From Clostridia bacterium (lineage in GTDB: Bacteria > Bacillota > Clostridia > Lachnospirales > Anaerotignaceae), in the NCBI GenBank assembly GCA_009929735.1, contig RZZU01000013.1, forward strand, positions 1 through 64,000: 64,000 nt of DNA, written 5' to 3'. The position numbers were made by a program, and so were the translations under genes. Positions 45,776 through 53,720 of this stretch are shown here, piece by piece. Within the stretch, counting starts at the first letter, position 1. Each line of letters opens with the position of its first letter. Under the pieces are notes generated by a model. That model worked only from the letters and a program-made list of their open reading frames with translations. It was not told the DNA's origin and did not search any database.

Positions 45776-46567
45776 TTACAATAAAAAGTCTGCACCCATT
45801 TTAATAAATAATAACACAATGACTACCATTAGCATGAATTTAATGGCCTTTGCTCCCTTTTTTATGGCAAAACCTGCACCAAGGAAATTCCCTGCAACGC
45901 CAAACACTGCCGCTGGAATTGCAATTTTAAAGTATACCGTTCCTTCCAACAAAAATACCGCTAAAGCCGCATAGTTGGAGGCCAAATTCAAGCACTTTGC
46001 ATTTCCGGAAGCAGTACGCAAATCATATTTCATGATGAAACAAAAAGCCATCAGGGCGAATGTTCCCGTTCCAGGGCCAACCAAGCCGTCGTAGAACCCA
46101 ATTAGTCCGCCAATCAGCAAAGCCAGAGCAACCTTCTTTTTCGTAGAATAAGAATCTGAATGATTCTCTTCGCCCATATTTTTATTCAGAACCGTGACCA
46201 CCCCCGCAATGGGTAAAATAATAAACATGATCGTTTTTAAGGTGCTGTCACTTAAGTAAAGTACAACCTTCGCCGCCAAAGCCGATGCAGCAAAAGCCCC
46301 AATTGCCGCTAATATACCCACTTGTATGTCTAACATTTTATGTTTCCAAAACCGCAGTGTGGCTATCGTGGTTCCGCAGGCAGCGGAAAACTTGTTACAT
46401 CCATAAACAAAATGCATCGGGATTCCCGTCAATGTATAGGCCGGCAAAGAAATTAATCCCCCACCGCCTGCAATGGAATCTAAAAAACCTGCCATAAAAC
46501 TGGCTCCCATTAACATGATAAAATTTGGAACAGTGATGATAAAATCCGTACCTATGAGCTCTCGCAT
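45776..46567 (-). CDS. TSUP (TauE/SafE) family anion permease
   Basis: This 263-residue membrane protein has about eight hydrophobic segments in two halves. Each half begins with a glycine-rich motif: AGFLDSIAGGGGLISLPA and GFYDGLVGPGTGTFALMA, which are typical of the TSUP family that moves sulfite, sulfoacetate or related anions. The substrate is not known. It may be co-transcribed with the decarboxylase gene 63 bases upstream. Confidence 0.88.
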   Translation of the reverse strand: MRELIGTDFIITVPNFIMLMGASFMAGFLDSIAGGGGLISLPAYTLTGIPMHFVYGCNKFSAACGTTIATLRFWKHKMLDIQVGILAAIGAFAASALAAKVVLYLSDSTLKTIMFIILPIAGVVTVLNKNMGEENHSDSYSTKKKVALALLIGGLIGFYDGLVGPGTGTFALMAFCFIMKYDLRTASGNAKCLNLASNYAALAVFLLEGTVYFKIAIPAAVFGVAGNFLGAGFAIKKGAKAIKFMLMVVIVLLFIKMGADFLL

Positions 46568-46630
46568 CTTCTACTTTTTCTCCCTTTATTAAAAATCCAG
46601 CGTACACCAACGCCACGCCCAATTTTTTTC

Positions 46631-47977
46631 TTACGCTTCCTCCACCACATCAATTTCCTCTATCCCATACAGCAGAAAAAGCGCTATCATTTCTTGCGTA
46701 ATGCGCTCACCACTAATGGCAATGGGGATGGCCGGGGGGCAAGAAACCGCAGGTGCCGCACAAATCTGCCCCAAGGCTTGCTCTGCCCAAACGGTACGCC
46801 GCTTTGCAAACATTGCTTCTCGGATAGACATGGCTTGCTCTGACTCAACAAGCAGTACGGTTTTTCGCGCCTCCCAACTCCTTGCAATCACAGGCGGAAA
46901 AGCCGCCTCGATTTTCTCAAAATCAATATCCTTCGTTTCGGGCGTAAACATCAAAACAAGATGATCCTCATCGGCAAATTCCGCCTCAATCCCCTTTTCA
47001 CGCAAAAATTCCGCCAACGCATATCCTGTAATGCCAATTTTTGCGCCCTCCATCACCAATTTCAGCGGCTCAAAATGCTGTAAAGAATATCCCAGCTTCG
47101 TTAATCTCAAGGCAAGCTGATTTATTTTTTTGGTACACACAGCGATTTTCTCCCCGTAACCTTCCGCAACAATGCGGTTGCATAAGTCCAAGGATTGCAG
47201 TGTCAAATAGGAAGGGCTTGTGGAACCAAACAACGCCAAAGCATTTTTACCGTCGTTCTCAAACGGTGCAATGGCATCCTTTGCAATATGCAGATAGGCC
47301 CCTCCCGTTAAAACAGGCAGTGTTTTATGGGCGGAATCACAGCACATATCCGCCCCTAAATCCAACGGATGCAAGGATTCAGGCAAAAAGCGCAAATATG
47401 CCCCATGCGCATTATCCACCAATAGCGGTACGCCAAACTTTTTGCAAACCGCAGAAATTCCCCGTATATCCGCCATTCCCCCCAAATAATCGGGTGAGGT
47501 AATATAAAGCGCAAAAGGCAAAGCCTCCATTGATTTCAAAATTCTATCCAGCTGTTGTGGCGAAATGGGACAAGCGCAAAGCGTTGCCTCCTCCTCAGGA
47601 TAAATCCACTGCACCTCTAAATCCAACAAAGCACAGCTATGTAAAAACGCCTTGTGGGCATTTCTTGCCGCCAAAATCACAGGCTTCCCCTGTCCTTTTT
47701 TGCAATGAAGCATGGCTGTATAAACCATTGCCCCAATACACTGTGAGGAACCTCCCGTGGCATAAAACGTTCTTCTTGCCCCGAATAGCTGGGTTGCATT
47801 CTCCTCGCTTTGTCGAATAATCCCCTGCGGATGATAAAGGTCATCCGCCCCGTTCACCTCGGTAATATCCATCGGCTCACAGCCCAAAAAGGAGCTGCCC
47901 TTGTGCCCAGGCATATGCAGGCGAACAATCCCCTTTTTTTGATATTCTTTCACAAAGTCGTAAATCGGTGTATCCAT
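46631..47977 (-). CDS. Orn/Lys/Arg decarboxylase family protein (YaaO-like)
   Basis: This 448-residue fold-type I PLP enzyme has HMPGHKGS at the N-terminus and the PLP lysine K218 in DSAHKTLP, the signatures of the Orn/Lys/Arg decarboxylase group III family. The length matches the short Firmicutes YaaO/SpeA form. It could make cadaverine, agmatine or putrescine; SpeA-like arginine decarboxylase activity is common but unproven here. GAGGAGTAAAAGCG precedes the ATG. A polyamine importer is encoded 8 kb away. Confidence 0.88.
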   Translation of the reverse strand: MDTPIYDFVKEYQKKGIVRLHMPGHKGSSFLGCEPMDITEVNGADDLYHPQGIIRQSEENATQLFGARRTFYATGGSSQCIGAMVYTAMLHCKKGQGKPVILAARNAHKAFLHSCALLDLEVQWIYPEEEATLCACPISPQQLDRILKSMEALPFALYITSPDYLGGMADIRGISAVCKKFGVPLLVDNAHGAYLRFLPESLHPLDLGADMCCDSAHKTLPVLTGGAYLHIAKDAIAPFENDGKNALALFGSTSPSYLTLQSLDLCNRIVAEGYGEKIAVCTKKINQLALRLTKLGYSLQHFEPLKLVMEGAKIGITGYALAEFLREKGIEAEFADEDHLVLMFTPETKDIDFEKIEAAFPPVIARSWEARKTVLLVESEQAMSIREAMFAKRRTVWAEQALGQICAAPAVSCPPAIPIAISGERITQEMIALFLLYGIEEIDVVEEA

Positions 47978-48188
47978 CGCTTTTACTCCTCTTCGTTTTT
48001 TTCAGCCTTCCTCATAACGGCAGACATCGTGGTCTTTTTCACAGCTTTCAGCCATATTCATAAACGCCAAAAGCACCTCTTTTGGGGATAACCTGAACGA
48101 AACCCCATAAGCCCAATGCTTGTCAGCGAAAACCTTCCTATTGTAATCATGATGTTTTATGAGATACTCAATTCGTATTATCGTTAAC
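47978..48188 (-). other. Leader of the decarboxylase gene with a hairpin
   Basis: The predicted transcript has a leader of about 200 bases. It contains CCAAAAG-AGGTG-CTTTTGG near 48072-48090 on the minus strand. A short frame ending at 48002 (MNMAESCEKDHDVCRYEEG) is possible but has a poorly spaced RBS. No known riboswitch was recognised. Confidence 0.4.
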
Positions 48189-48217
48189 ATTATAACAAGA
48201 AAATCCATTTCTTACAA
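48189..48217 (-). promoter_or_regulatory. Promoter of the decarboxylase gene
   Basis: On the minus strand TTGTAA (48217-48212) and TATAAT (48194-48189) are 17 bases apart. Confidence 0.6.
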
Positions 48218-48252
48218 GGTTATCTGTTCAAAATGACGCTCCCTCAGGAAGC

Positions 48253-48296
48253 GCTGCATTCCTAGAGGGTGCCACGGAATGAAGCAGCGTTTTCCT
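48253..48296. repeat. Imperfect inverted repeat
   Basis: CGCTGCATTCC and GGAATGAAGCAGCG form a stem with a three-base bulge. No T run follows on either strand, so the role is unclear. Confidence 0.45.
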
Positions 48297-48319
48297 AAGA
48301 AGGATTTCCCCTGCAAAAA

Positions 48320-48351
48320 AGGACAGAACCCGAAAAATCAGGCTCTGTCCC
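48320..48351 (-). terminator. Terminator of the scfA-scfB operon
   Basis: On the minus strand GGGACAGAGCC and GGTTCTGTCC pair and are followed by TTTTTT. It lies about 20 bases after the scfB stop. Confidence 0.85.
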
Positions 48352-48368
48352 AAAGATAGCTTTCGTTC

Positions 48369-49754
48369 TTAATCCTCTTGGCATTGCGCCGCCTTCATCA
48401 TAATGGCGCATTCGATACGCTTTTTAAACAGCTTACAGCCGTATTCATAAACACCCCGAATACTGCCTGTGGCATGGTAAGAATTTGCGGCACAACCGCC
48501 CGAACAGTACATTTTCGCCCAGCAATCCCTGCATTCCTCTCTTGCGTAGGCATTGCAATGACGAAATTCCTCCTGAACAGCCGTATTTTTCACGCCGTCC
48601 CAAATATCCCCTAAGCTATACTTTGAATCCCCAACAAACTGATGACAGGGGTATAATTCTCCCCAAGGGGTTACCGCCATATACTCCGTTCCCGAGCCAC
48701 AGCCCGAAATTCTTTTATAAACACAGGGGCCGTTTTCCAAATCCAAAATATAATGATAGAATTCAAAACCATTCCCTGCTTTTTTGCGTCGTACCATTTC
48801 CTTTGCAAGGATTTCATACTGCTCAAACAGCTTTGGCAAATCCTCCTCTGTCAATGCATATGGGTCCGAAGGGTCGCAAACAACAGGCTCCATGCTCAAT
48901 TCTGTAAAGCCCATATCCGCCATATGGAACAGATCATTTGTAAAATCTACATTGTTATGGGTAAAGGTACCACGCATATAGTAGTCCTTTCCCCCTCTTT
49001 TTTCCACAAGCTTCTTGAATTTAGGCAAAATAATATCGTAACTGCCTTCTCCCGAAATAGTTTTGCGCAAATGGTCATGGATTTCTTTTCTGCCATCCAA
49101 CGACAACACCACATTATGCATTTCCTTATTCGCAAAATCAATCACATCATCATCAATGAGCATTCCATTTGTTGTTAAGGTAAAACGGAATTTTTTATTG
49201 CAAATGGGCTCTTGCTCTCTTGCATACACAACCAGCTTTTTCACAACATCCCAAACCATCAAAGGCTCGCCGCCAAAAAAATCCACCTCCAGATTCACTC
49301 TGTTCCCGGAATGGGCAATCAAAAAGTCCAATGCCTGCTTGCCAACCTCAAAGGACATCAACGCACGCTCCCCTTGATATTTTCCTTGGCTTGCAAAGCA
49401 ATAACTGCAATTTAAGTTACAGGTATGGGCAACATGAAGGCAAAGTGCTTTTATCACCTTGCTGTTGTTTTTAAACTCTACGGCAAGACCCTCGTATTCG
49501 TCCTTCGTAAACAGCTTCCCAAGCATAACCAAGGCTTGTATGTCCTCAAGACACAGACAAATTTCTTCCTCTGTCACATCAGGTCTGTCTGCAAACCTCG
49601 CCAATATTTCCCTGACAATCTCAGGTTTTTCCTTCGTTTCATACATTTGGATAATATCATACGCAACCTCGTCCACCACATGGACAGAGCCGCTGCAAGT
49701 ATCCAGTACTATGTTATATCCGTTTAATTTATACTGATGTACCAACCTATTCAA
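48369..49754 (-). CDS. scfB: SCIFF peptide radical-SAM maturase
   Basis: This 461-residue radical-SAM/SPASM protein makes thioether cross-links in the SCIFF peptide. An N-terminal peptide-recognition region (about 1-95) is followed by TCNLNCSYC with cysteines 112, 116 and 119 for the SAM cluster, and by a C-terminal SPASM domain with many cysteines (CGSG, YPCHQF, CRDCWAKMYCSGGC, GCKLF) for two auxiliary clusters. Its substrate gene lies about 100 bases upstream. Length and gene order match the pair found across Clostridia. Confidence 0.94.
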   Translation of the reverse strand: MNRLVHQYKLNGYNIVLDTCSGSVHVVDEVAYDIIQMYETKEKPEIVREILARFADRPDVTEEEICLCLEDIQALVMLGKLFTKDEYEGLAVEFKNNSKVIKALCLHVAHTCNLNCSYCFASQGKYQGERALMSFEVGKQALDFLIAHSGNRVNLEVDFFGGEPLMVWDVVKKLVVYAREQEPICNKKFRFTLTTNGMLIDDDVIDFANKEMHNVVLSLDGRKEIHDHLRKTISGEGSYDIILPKFKKLVEKRGGKDYYMRGTFTHNNVDFTNDLFHMADMGFTELSMEPVVCDPSDPYALTEEDLPKLFEQYEILAKEMVRRKKAGNGFEFYHYILDLENGPCVYKRISGCGSGTEYMAVTPWGELYPCHQFVGDSKYSLGDIWDGVKNTAVQEEFRHCNAYAREECRDCWAKMYCSGGCAANSYHATGSIRGVYEYGCKLFKKRIECAIMMKAAQCQED

Positions 49755-49795
49755 TCCTTTCTACTTCAAAAGGCAAAAAAAAGCCTTTTGCGGCA

Positions 49796-49834
49796 ACCCA
49801 CAATACGAAAAATGCCGCCCTACTGAAAGCAGGC
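49796..49834 (-). terminator. Attenuating hairpin between scfA and scfB
   Basis: On the minus strand CCGCC-TGCTTTCAGTAG-GGCGG forms a stem 25-55 bases after the scfA stop, followed by CATTTTTCG. It may limit scfB expression relative to its peptide substrate. Confidence 0.55.
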
Positions 49835-49856
49835 GGCGGATTCGCTCCTTCTGAGC

Positions 49857-50003
49857 TTACTTCTGTTTGTTCTCGCAGGGCTGGTTTGCAACGCCACAGG
49901 AGGTTTTGCAAGCAGACTGGCAAGATGTCTGGCATTCGCCACAGCCGCCAAAAGCTACGCTCTTTTTCAGGTCACGTGTTTTAATTGTTTTAATTCTCTC
50001 CAC
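49857..50003 (-). CDS. scfA: SCIFF ranthipeptide precursor (six cysteines in forty-five)
   Basis: This gene codes for a 48-residue peptide. The core GGCGECQTSCQSACKTSCGV plus a later NQPCEN contains six cysteines at 21, 24, 28, 32, 36 and 43, matching the SCIFF family almost exactly, after a basic leader (ERIKTIKTRDLKKSVAF). The start is GTG at 50003: GGAG lies 8 bases upstream and an in-frame stop six codons upstream rules out a longer form. Gene finders often miss it because of the size and start codon. ScfB converts Cys residues to thioether links; the role of the product is not settled, with quorum-type signalling proposed. Confidence 0.94.
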   Translation of the reverse strand: MERIKTIKTRDLKKSVAFGGCGECQTSCQSACKTSCGVANQPCENKQK

Positions 50004-50099
50004 GGTTTCATCTCCATTCTAAATAGGAAAATTCTATGCGTTTTCTTATGCCGGCAAGAGAAAAACTCTTCCGCTGAAAATCGCATGATACACTGAAAA

Positions 50100-50128
50100 A
50101 GTATATATCAACACACCTAAAATGTCAA
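50100..50128 (-). promoter_or_regulatory. Sigma-A promoter of the SCIFF operon
   Basis: On the minus strand a perfect TTGACA (50128-50123) and TATACT (50105-50100) are 17 bases apart, leaving a leader of about 90 bases before scfA. Confidence 0.8.
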
Positions 50129-50336
50129 GGCGTATCCTTAAGAATGCAAGGTTTTCACCCTTTATAAAGAAGCGGCTTTCATGATGCTATTTGTAAAAAG
50201 GAATGCGCCAAAACCCCCATTTTTTTGTATTTTTCGATATGCTTCCTGTGATAAAAGAGCTTCTTTTCGTTTTGCGAATATTTCTTTGGTTTCATGTCAA
50301 TTTTATAAGAAGGTGCAGGGGTTTTTTCCTCACGAA
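50129..50336. other. Gene-free stretch between scfA and the GntR gene
   Basis: About 200 AT-rich bases without a supported gene or hairpin. Confidence 0.5.
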
Positions 50337-50452
50337 TTGAACTAGACTTTCCATGTAAACTATGATAGAATTCATCTTGGTTATATGGGAAATAGGAAAT
50401 AAAATAAACTCAATGATCGTGTTCAGCGTCCCTAGTCTTTCGCTGAATTTTT
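50337..50452 (+). promoter_or_regulatory. Promoter and early terminator upstream of the GntR gene
   Basis: TTGAAC (50337-50342) and TATGAT (50361-50366) are 18 bases apart. About 55 bases on, TTCAGCG (50422) and CGCTGAA (50441) form a hairpin followed by TTTTTC. The arrangement could give an attenuated leader or an 80-base small RNA ahead of the regulator gene. Confidence 0.45.
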
Positions 50453-50534
50453 CAGTTTATGCAGGCAAGCATCCCATTGAAATGGAAGTATATTGGAGCA
50501 ATCAACGAAAACTTAAAACGAAATGGTGTTCATT

Positions 50535-51173
50535 ATGAAAGAAAAAATCAGTCCTCCCGTCTATTCGCAGATAGCCCTTGATATAGCACTGCGGATTTCA
50601 AGAGAAGAGCTTAAGGAAAATACAAAAATTTATGGACGTTCTGTCATGTCGTCGGAGTATGGTGTATCTCCCGAAACAATTCGCAGAGCGTTAAAATTAC
50701 TGGAAGATATGCAAATTGTGGAGGTGCGCCGAAACAGCGGCGTAGTTGTTCTTTCTGTTGAAAAGGCGCAGGAGTATGCACAGCGTTTCGGTGAGCAAAA
50801 TGATACACGCCGTATTGAGCTTAATTTGAAAAAGCTTTTAGCACAACAGCTCAGTCTAAACGAGCAAATTGGTGAAATGGTATCTCATTTGGTACGCACC
50901 AATGATAAGTTTTCCAAAAGCAATCCCTTTCAAAATTATGAAATCGACATTCCTGCTGACTCCCCCCTGCTGGGTAAAAGCTTAATGGAGCTTATGTTCT
51001 GGCATAAAACTGGTGCTACCATCATTGCCATTCGCAGGAAGGATAAGTTGATTTTGTCACCTGGGCCCTATGCTGTTTTATTGGAAGATGACACACTGAT
51101 TTTTGTCGGCGATATATCAACCATAGAAACAGTCAGCAACTATATTACACAACCACAACCAGGCGTGGAATAG
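50535..51173 (+). CDS. GntR-family regulator with C-terminal TrkA_C domain
   Basis: This 212-residue protein has an N-terminal GntR winged helix (YSQIALDIALRISREELKENTKI, SSEYGVSPETIRRALKLLEDMQIV), a coiled-coil-like middle (RIELNLKKLLAQQLSLNEQIGEM) and a C-terminal RCK_C/TrkA_C ligand-binding fold (IPADSPLLGKSLMELMFWHKTGATIIAIRR). The same type, often found next to Opu-family transporters, may sense a cytoplasmic nucleotide or ion. It precedes the opu operon and probably binds the inverted repeat there. The start is uncertain between 50523 and 50535. Confidence 0.85.
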   Translation: MKEKISPPVYSQIALDIALRISREELKENTKIYGRSVMSSEYGVSPETIRRALKLLEDMQIVEVRRNSGVVVLSVEKAQEYAQRFGEQNDTRRIELNLKKLLAQQLSLNEQIGEMVSHLVRTNDKFSKSNPFQNYEIDIPADSPLLGKSLMELMFWHKTGATIIAIRRKDKLILSPGPYAVLLEDDTLIFVGDISTIETVSNYITQPQPGVE

Positions 51174-51208
51174 CTTATTCCTCCCTATTTGTGTCTACAA
51201 TTCGACTC

Positions 51209-51241
51209 CACCTTGATTAAAAAAGGCGGAGCTTTTTTTAT
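51209..51241 (+). terminator. Terminator of the GntR gene
   Basis: CTCCACCTT and AAGGCGGAG pair with one mismatch and are followed by CTTTTTTT. Confidence 0.8.
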
Positions 51242-51258
51242 GCAAAAATAAGGCTTCC

Positions 51259-51304
51259 TTGACAACTGCCAACTTAGTCTGTATAATGTAAGTTGTCAGT
51301 TGTC
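51259..51304 (+). promoter_or_regulatory. opu promoter inside a long inverted-repeat operator
   Basis: TTGACA (51259-51264) and TATAAT (51282-51287) match the consensus with a 17-base spacer. Two 16-base arms flank the -10: GACAACTGCCAACTTA (51261-51276) and TAAGTTGTCAGTTGTC (51289-51304), complementary at 15 of 16 positions. Each arm holds two copies of a CAACT-type half site. A repressor bound here would cover the whole promoter. Confidence 0.85.
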
Positions 51305-51329
51305 GAAAAAAGAAAGGAGCTTATATCAA

Positions 51330-52457
51330 ATGATTCAATTTCGCAATGTAAATAAAAGTTACGGAAAGAAAACCATTTTGGATAATCTTACTCTGGATAT
51401 AAAAGCAGGTGAATTTGTCATTCTCATCGGGCCAAGCGGTTGTGGAAAAACCACTACGTTAAAAACCATCAACCGTTTGATTGAACCCGATTCCGGCGAA
51501 ATTTTTATTGATGGTAAAGATATTACTAAGATGGACCCCGTGAAGCTGCGCCGTACAATCGGCTATGTCATTCAGCAGATTGGGCTATTTCCAAATATGA
51601 CAGTGGAGCAAAACATTGCCCTTGTGCCAAAACTGCTTAAGTATACAAATGAGGAAATCGACGAAATCGTACACCGTTTGTTGGACTTAGTCAATATGCC
51701 CTATGAAGAAAATGCAAAAAAATATCCCTCGGAGCTTTCCGGTGGACAGCAACAGCGTATTGGCGTATTACGTGCCCTTGCGGCATCCCCTCCTATTGTA
51801 CTGATGGACGAGCCTTTTGGTGCGCTCGATCCGCTTACAAGAGATACACTTCAAGAAGAAATCAAGAAAATTCAGAAAAAGCTTGGCAAAACTATTGTTT
51901 TTGTTACCCATGATATGGACGAGGCCTTACGCCTTGCGGATACCATTGTTTTCATGAACGAGGGCAAGGTATTGCAGATGGCATCTCCCGAGGAAATGCT
52001 GCAAAATCCTGCTGATCCCATCATCAAAAGCTTCCTAGGCAAGCATATGAATAACGGAAACAACGCCGCCAATATGGTGGCATCTGATTTTATGCGAGCA
52101 AAGGTGCTGACGGTACCAAAAACAAAGAAAACGCTGGAATGTATTGCGCTGATGAGCCGACGGGATGTATCCTCCCTGATTGTTGTGGAGGATGACGATA
52201 CCTATTTGGGGACAGTTTCCGTTGATAAAATTAAGGCGGAGGGAAAGGCGGGCAAGGAAATATCCGAGCTTGTCACCTTGGAATCTATGACGGTAAACCG
52301 CAATTCCAACGCACAGGAGGCATTTGAGCTACTGATTGCTTCTCCTACGGGATATGTCTTGGTGCTCAATGATGATAATACCGTCGCAGGTCTTATTACA
52401 AAAACCAGCATGGCAAAAGCAATGGGCGAAGCGCTATGGGGGGAGATGACGCAATGA
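51330..52457 (+). CDS. opuCA: Osmoprotectant ABC transporter ATPase with CBS domains
   Basis: This 375-residue ATPase has the ProV/OpuCA layout: Walker [10 protein letters not shown], signature LSGGQQQRIG, Walker B VLMDEPFGALD, then two CBS domains (about 250-370) that sense ionic strength or bind nucleotides. AAAGGAG lies before the ATG at 51330. It overlaps the next permease gene by four bases. Substrate is expected to be glycine betaine, carnitine or choline. Confidence 0.92.
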   Translation: MIQFRNVNKSYGKKTILDNLTLDIKAGEFVILIGPSGCGKTTTLKTINRLIEPDSGEIFIDGKDITKMDPVKLRRTIGYVIQQIGLFPNMTVEQNIALVPKLLKYTNEEIDEIVHRLLDLVNMPYEENAKKYPSELSGGQQQRIGVLRALAASPPIVLMDEPFGALDPLTRDTLQEEIKKIQKKLGKTIVFVTHDMDEALRLADTIVFMNEGKVLQMASPEEMLQNPADPIIKSFLGKHMNNGNNAANMVASDFMRAKVLTVPKTKKTLECIALMSRRDVSSLIVVEDDDTYLGTVSVDKIKAEGKAGKEISELVTLESMTVNRNSNAQEAFELLIASPTGYVLVLNDDNTVAGLITKTSMAKAMGEALWGEMTQ

Positions 52458-53095
52458 GTTATTCTGATTTTCTATCAAAATATTCTGGAGAAATCATCAA
52501 AGCCTTCTTTACGCATATTGAGCTTGTGCTTCTCTCTGTCGGCATCGGTGTTGTGATTGCCGTGCCTCTTGGAATTATGCTGACACGCCATCAGGCGGCG
52601 GCGAAATATGTTCTGTCGATTGTCGGTGTCATTCAGACAATTCCAGGGCTTGTACTTTTAGGCGTCATGCTGATTTTTTTTGGGATTGGTAAGCCGCCTG
52701 CCATTGCGGCACTATCTCTGTATGCTGTTTTACCAATTCTGCGTAATACCTTTACCGGCATTATGGAGGTGGACAGTCATTACATCGAAGCCGCAAAAGG
52801 CATAGGCATGAACGGAAAGCAAATTTTATTTCAAGTTGAACTGCCTTTGGCTATGCCTACAATCATCGGGGGCTTACGTCTGTCTACGGTTTACATCATC
52901 AGTTGGGCAACGCTTGCCGGAATGATTGGTGCAGGCGGTCTTGGCGATATGATTTGGACAGGGCTTTCCACCTATGAAACAAAATTTATTCTTGCGGGGG
53001 CAATTCCCGCTGCAATTTTGGCTCTTGTTGCGAATACACTGATTGGGTTTATCCAGCGTGCGCTTACACCAAGAGGCATAAGACTAGGGAGGTGA
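52454..53095 (+). CDS. opuCB: Osmoprotectant ABC transporter permease
   Basis: This 213-residue permease has five to six membrane segments and the EAA-like loop HYIEAAKGIGMNGKQILFQVELPLAMP. GGGGGAG precedes the ATG, which overlaps the opuCA stop as ATGA. The TWATLAGMIGAGGLGDMI stretch is typical of the OpuCB/ProW group. Confidence 0.9.
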   Translation: MSYSDFLSKYSGEIIKAFFTHIELVLLSVGIGVVIAVPLGIMLTRHQAAAKYVLSIVGVIQTIPGLVLLGVMLIFFGIGKPPAIAALSLYAVLPILRNTFTGIMEVDSHYIEAAKGIGMNGKQILFQVELPLAMPTIIGGLRLSTVYIISWATLAGMIGAGGLGDMIWTGLSTYETKFILAGAIPAAILALVANTLIGFIQRALTPRGIRLGR

Positions 53096-53099
53096 AAAA

Positions 53100-53699
53100 A
53101 TGGGTGATTTATTTCCCCTGATTGTGGAACATATCCTGCTTGTTTTGATTGCCATTGCAATTGCATCGGCTTTGGGCGTACTGCTTGGAATGATTTCCTA
53201 TTGGGTACCCTATCTGGATAAAATAATTCTCTGGATTGTGGATTCTCTGCAAACCATTCCTTCCTTGGCACTTCTCGCCATTTTGATGATATTTTTCGGT
53301 CTGGGCAATACCACGCTGATTGTTGGTCTGGTATTGTATTCCCTCCTGCCTATTGTGCGTAACACCTATATTGGGCTGACAGGCGTATCACCGCATTTGA
53401 AGGATGCGGCAAGGGGTATGGGGATGTCCAGGTTACAGCGAATGCTCAAGGTAGAGCTTCCGCTTTCATTTCCGCTGATTTTTTCGGGCATCAAAATTGC
53501 AACCGTCACTGCATTGTCTATTGCAGTCATGGGCGTTTTGATTGGCTCGGGCGGACTTGGCTATCCAATTTTTAGAGGCATTCAAACAATGAATTTTCAT
53601 GCAATTATGACTGGGACAATTCCCGTTGTAATTATGGCACTGGTTTTCGACTTTTTTATGTCAAAAATGGAACAAAAGCTCGTTAAGCGGGCAAAATAA
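53100..53699 (+). CDS. opuCD: Osmoprotectant ABC transporter permease
   Basis: This 199-residue permease is a paralogue of the previous one, with LKDAARGMGMSRLQRMLKVELPLSFP as the coupling loop. AGGGAGG lies 5 bases before the ATG. Gene order is ATPase-permease-permease-binding protein, unlike the A-B-C-D order of Bacillus opuC. Confidence 0.9.
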   Translation: MGDLFPLIVEHILLVLIAIAIASALGVLLGMISYWVPYLDKIILWIVDSLQTIPSLALLAILMIFFGLGNTTLIVGLVLYSLLPIVRNTYIGLTGVSPHLKDAARGMGMSRLQRMLKVELPLSFPLIFSGIKIATVTALSIAVMGVLIGSGGLGYPIFRGIQTMNFHAIMTGTIPVVIMALVFDFFMSKMEQKLVKRAK

Positions 53700-53720
53700 A
53701 ATCCAAAGGAGGATGAAAAA

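Noticed and set aside
48002-48208. A 68-codon minus-strand frame before the decarboxylase gene
   Set aside because: Its start codon lies within the predicted promoter, so the full frame would not be transcribed. Only a 19-codon end piece could be translated and its RBS spacing is poor.
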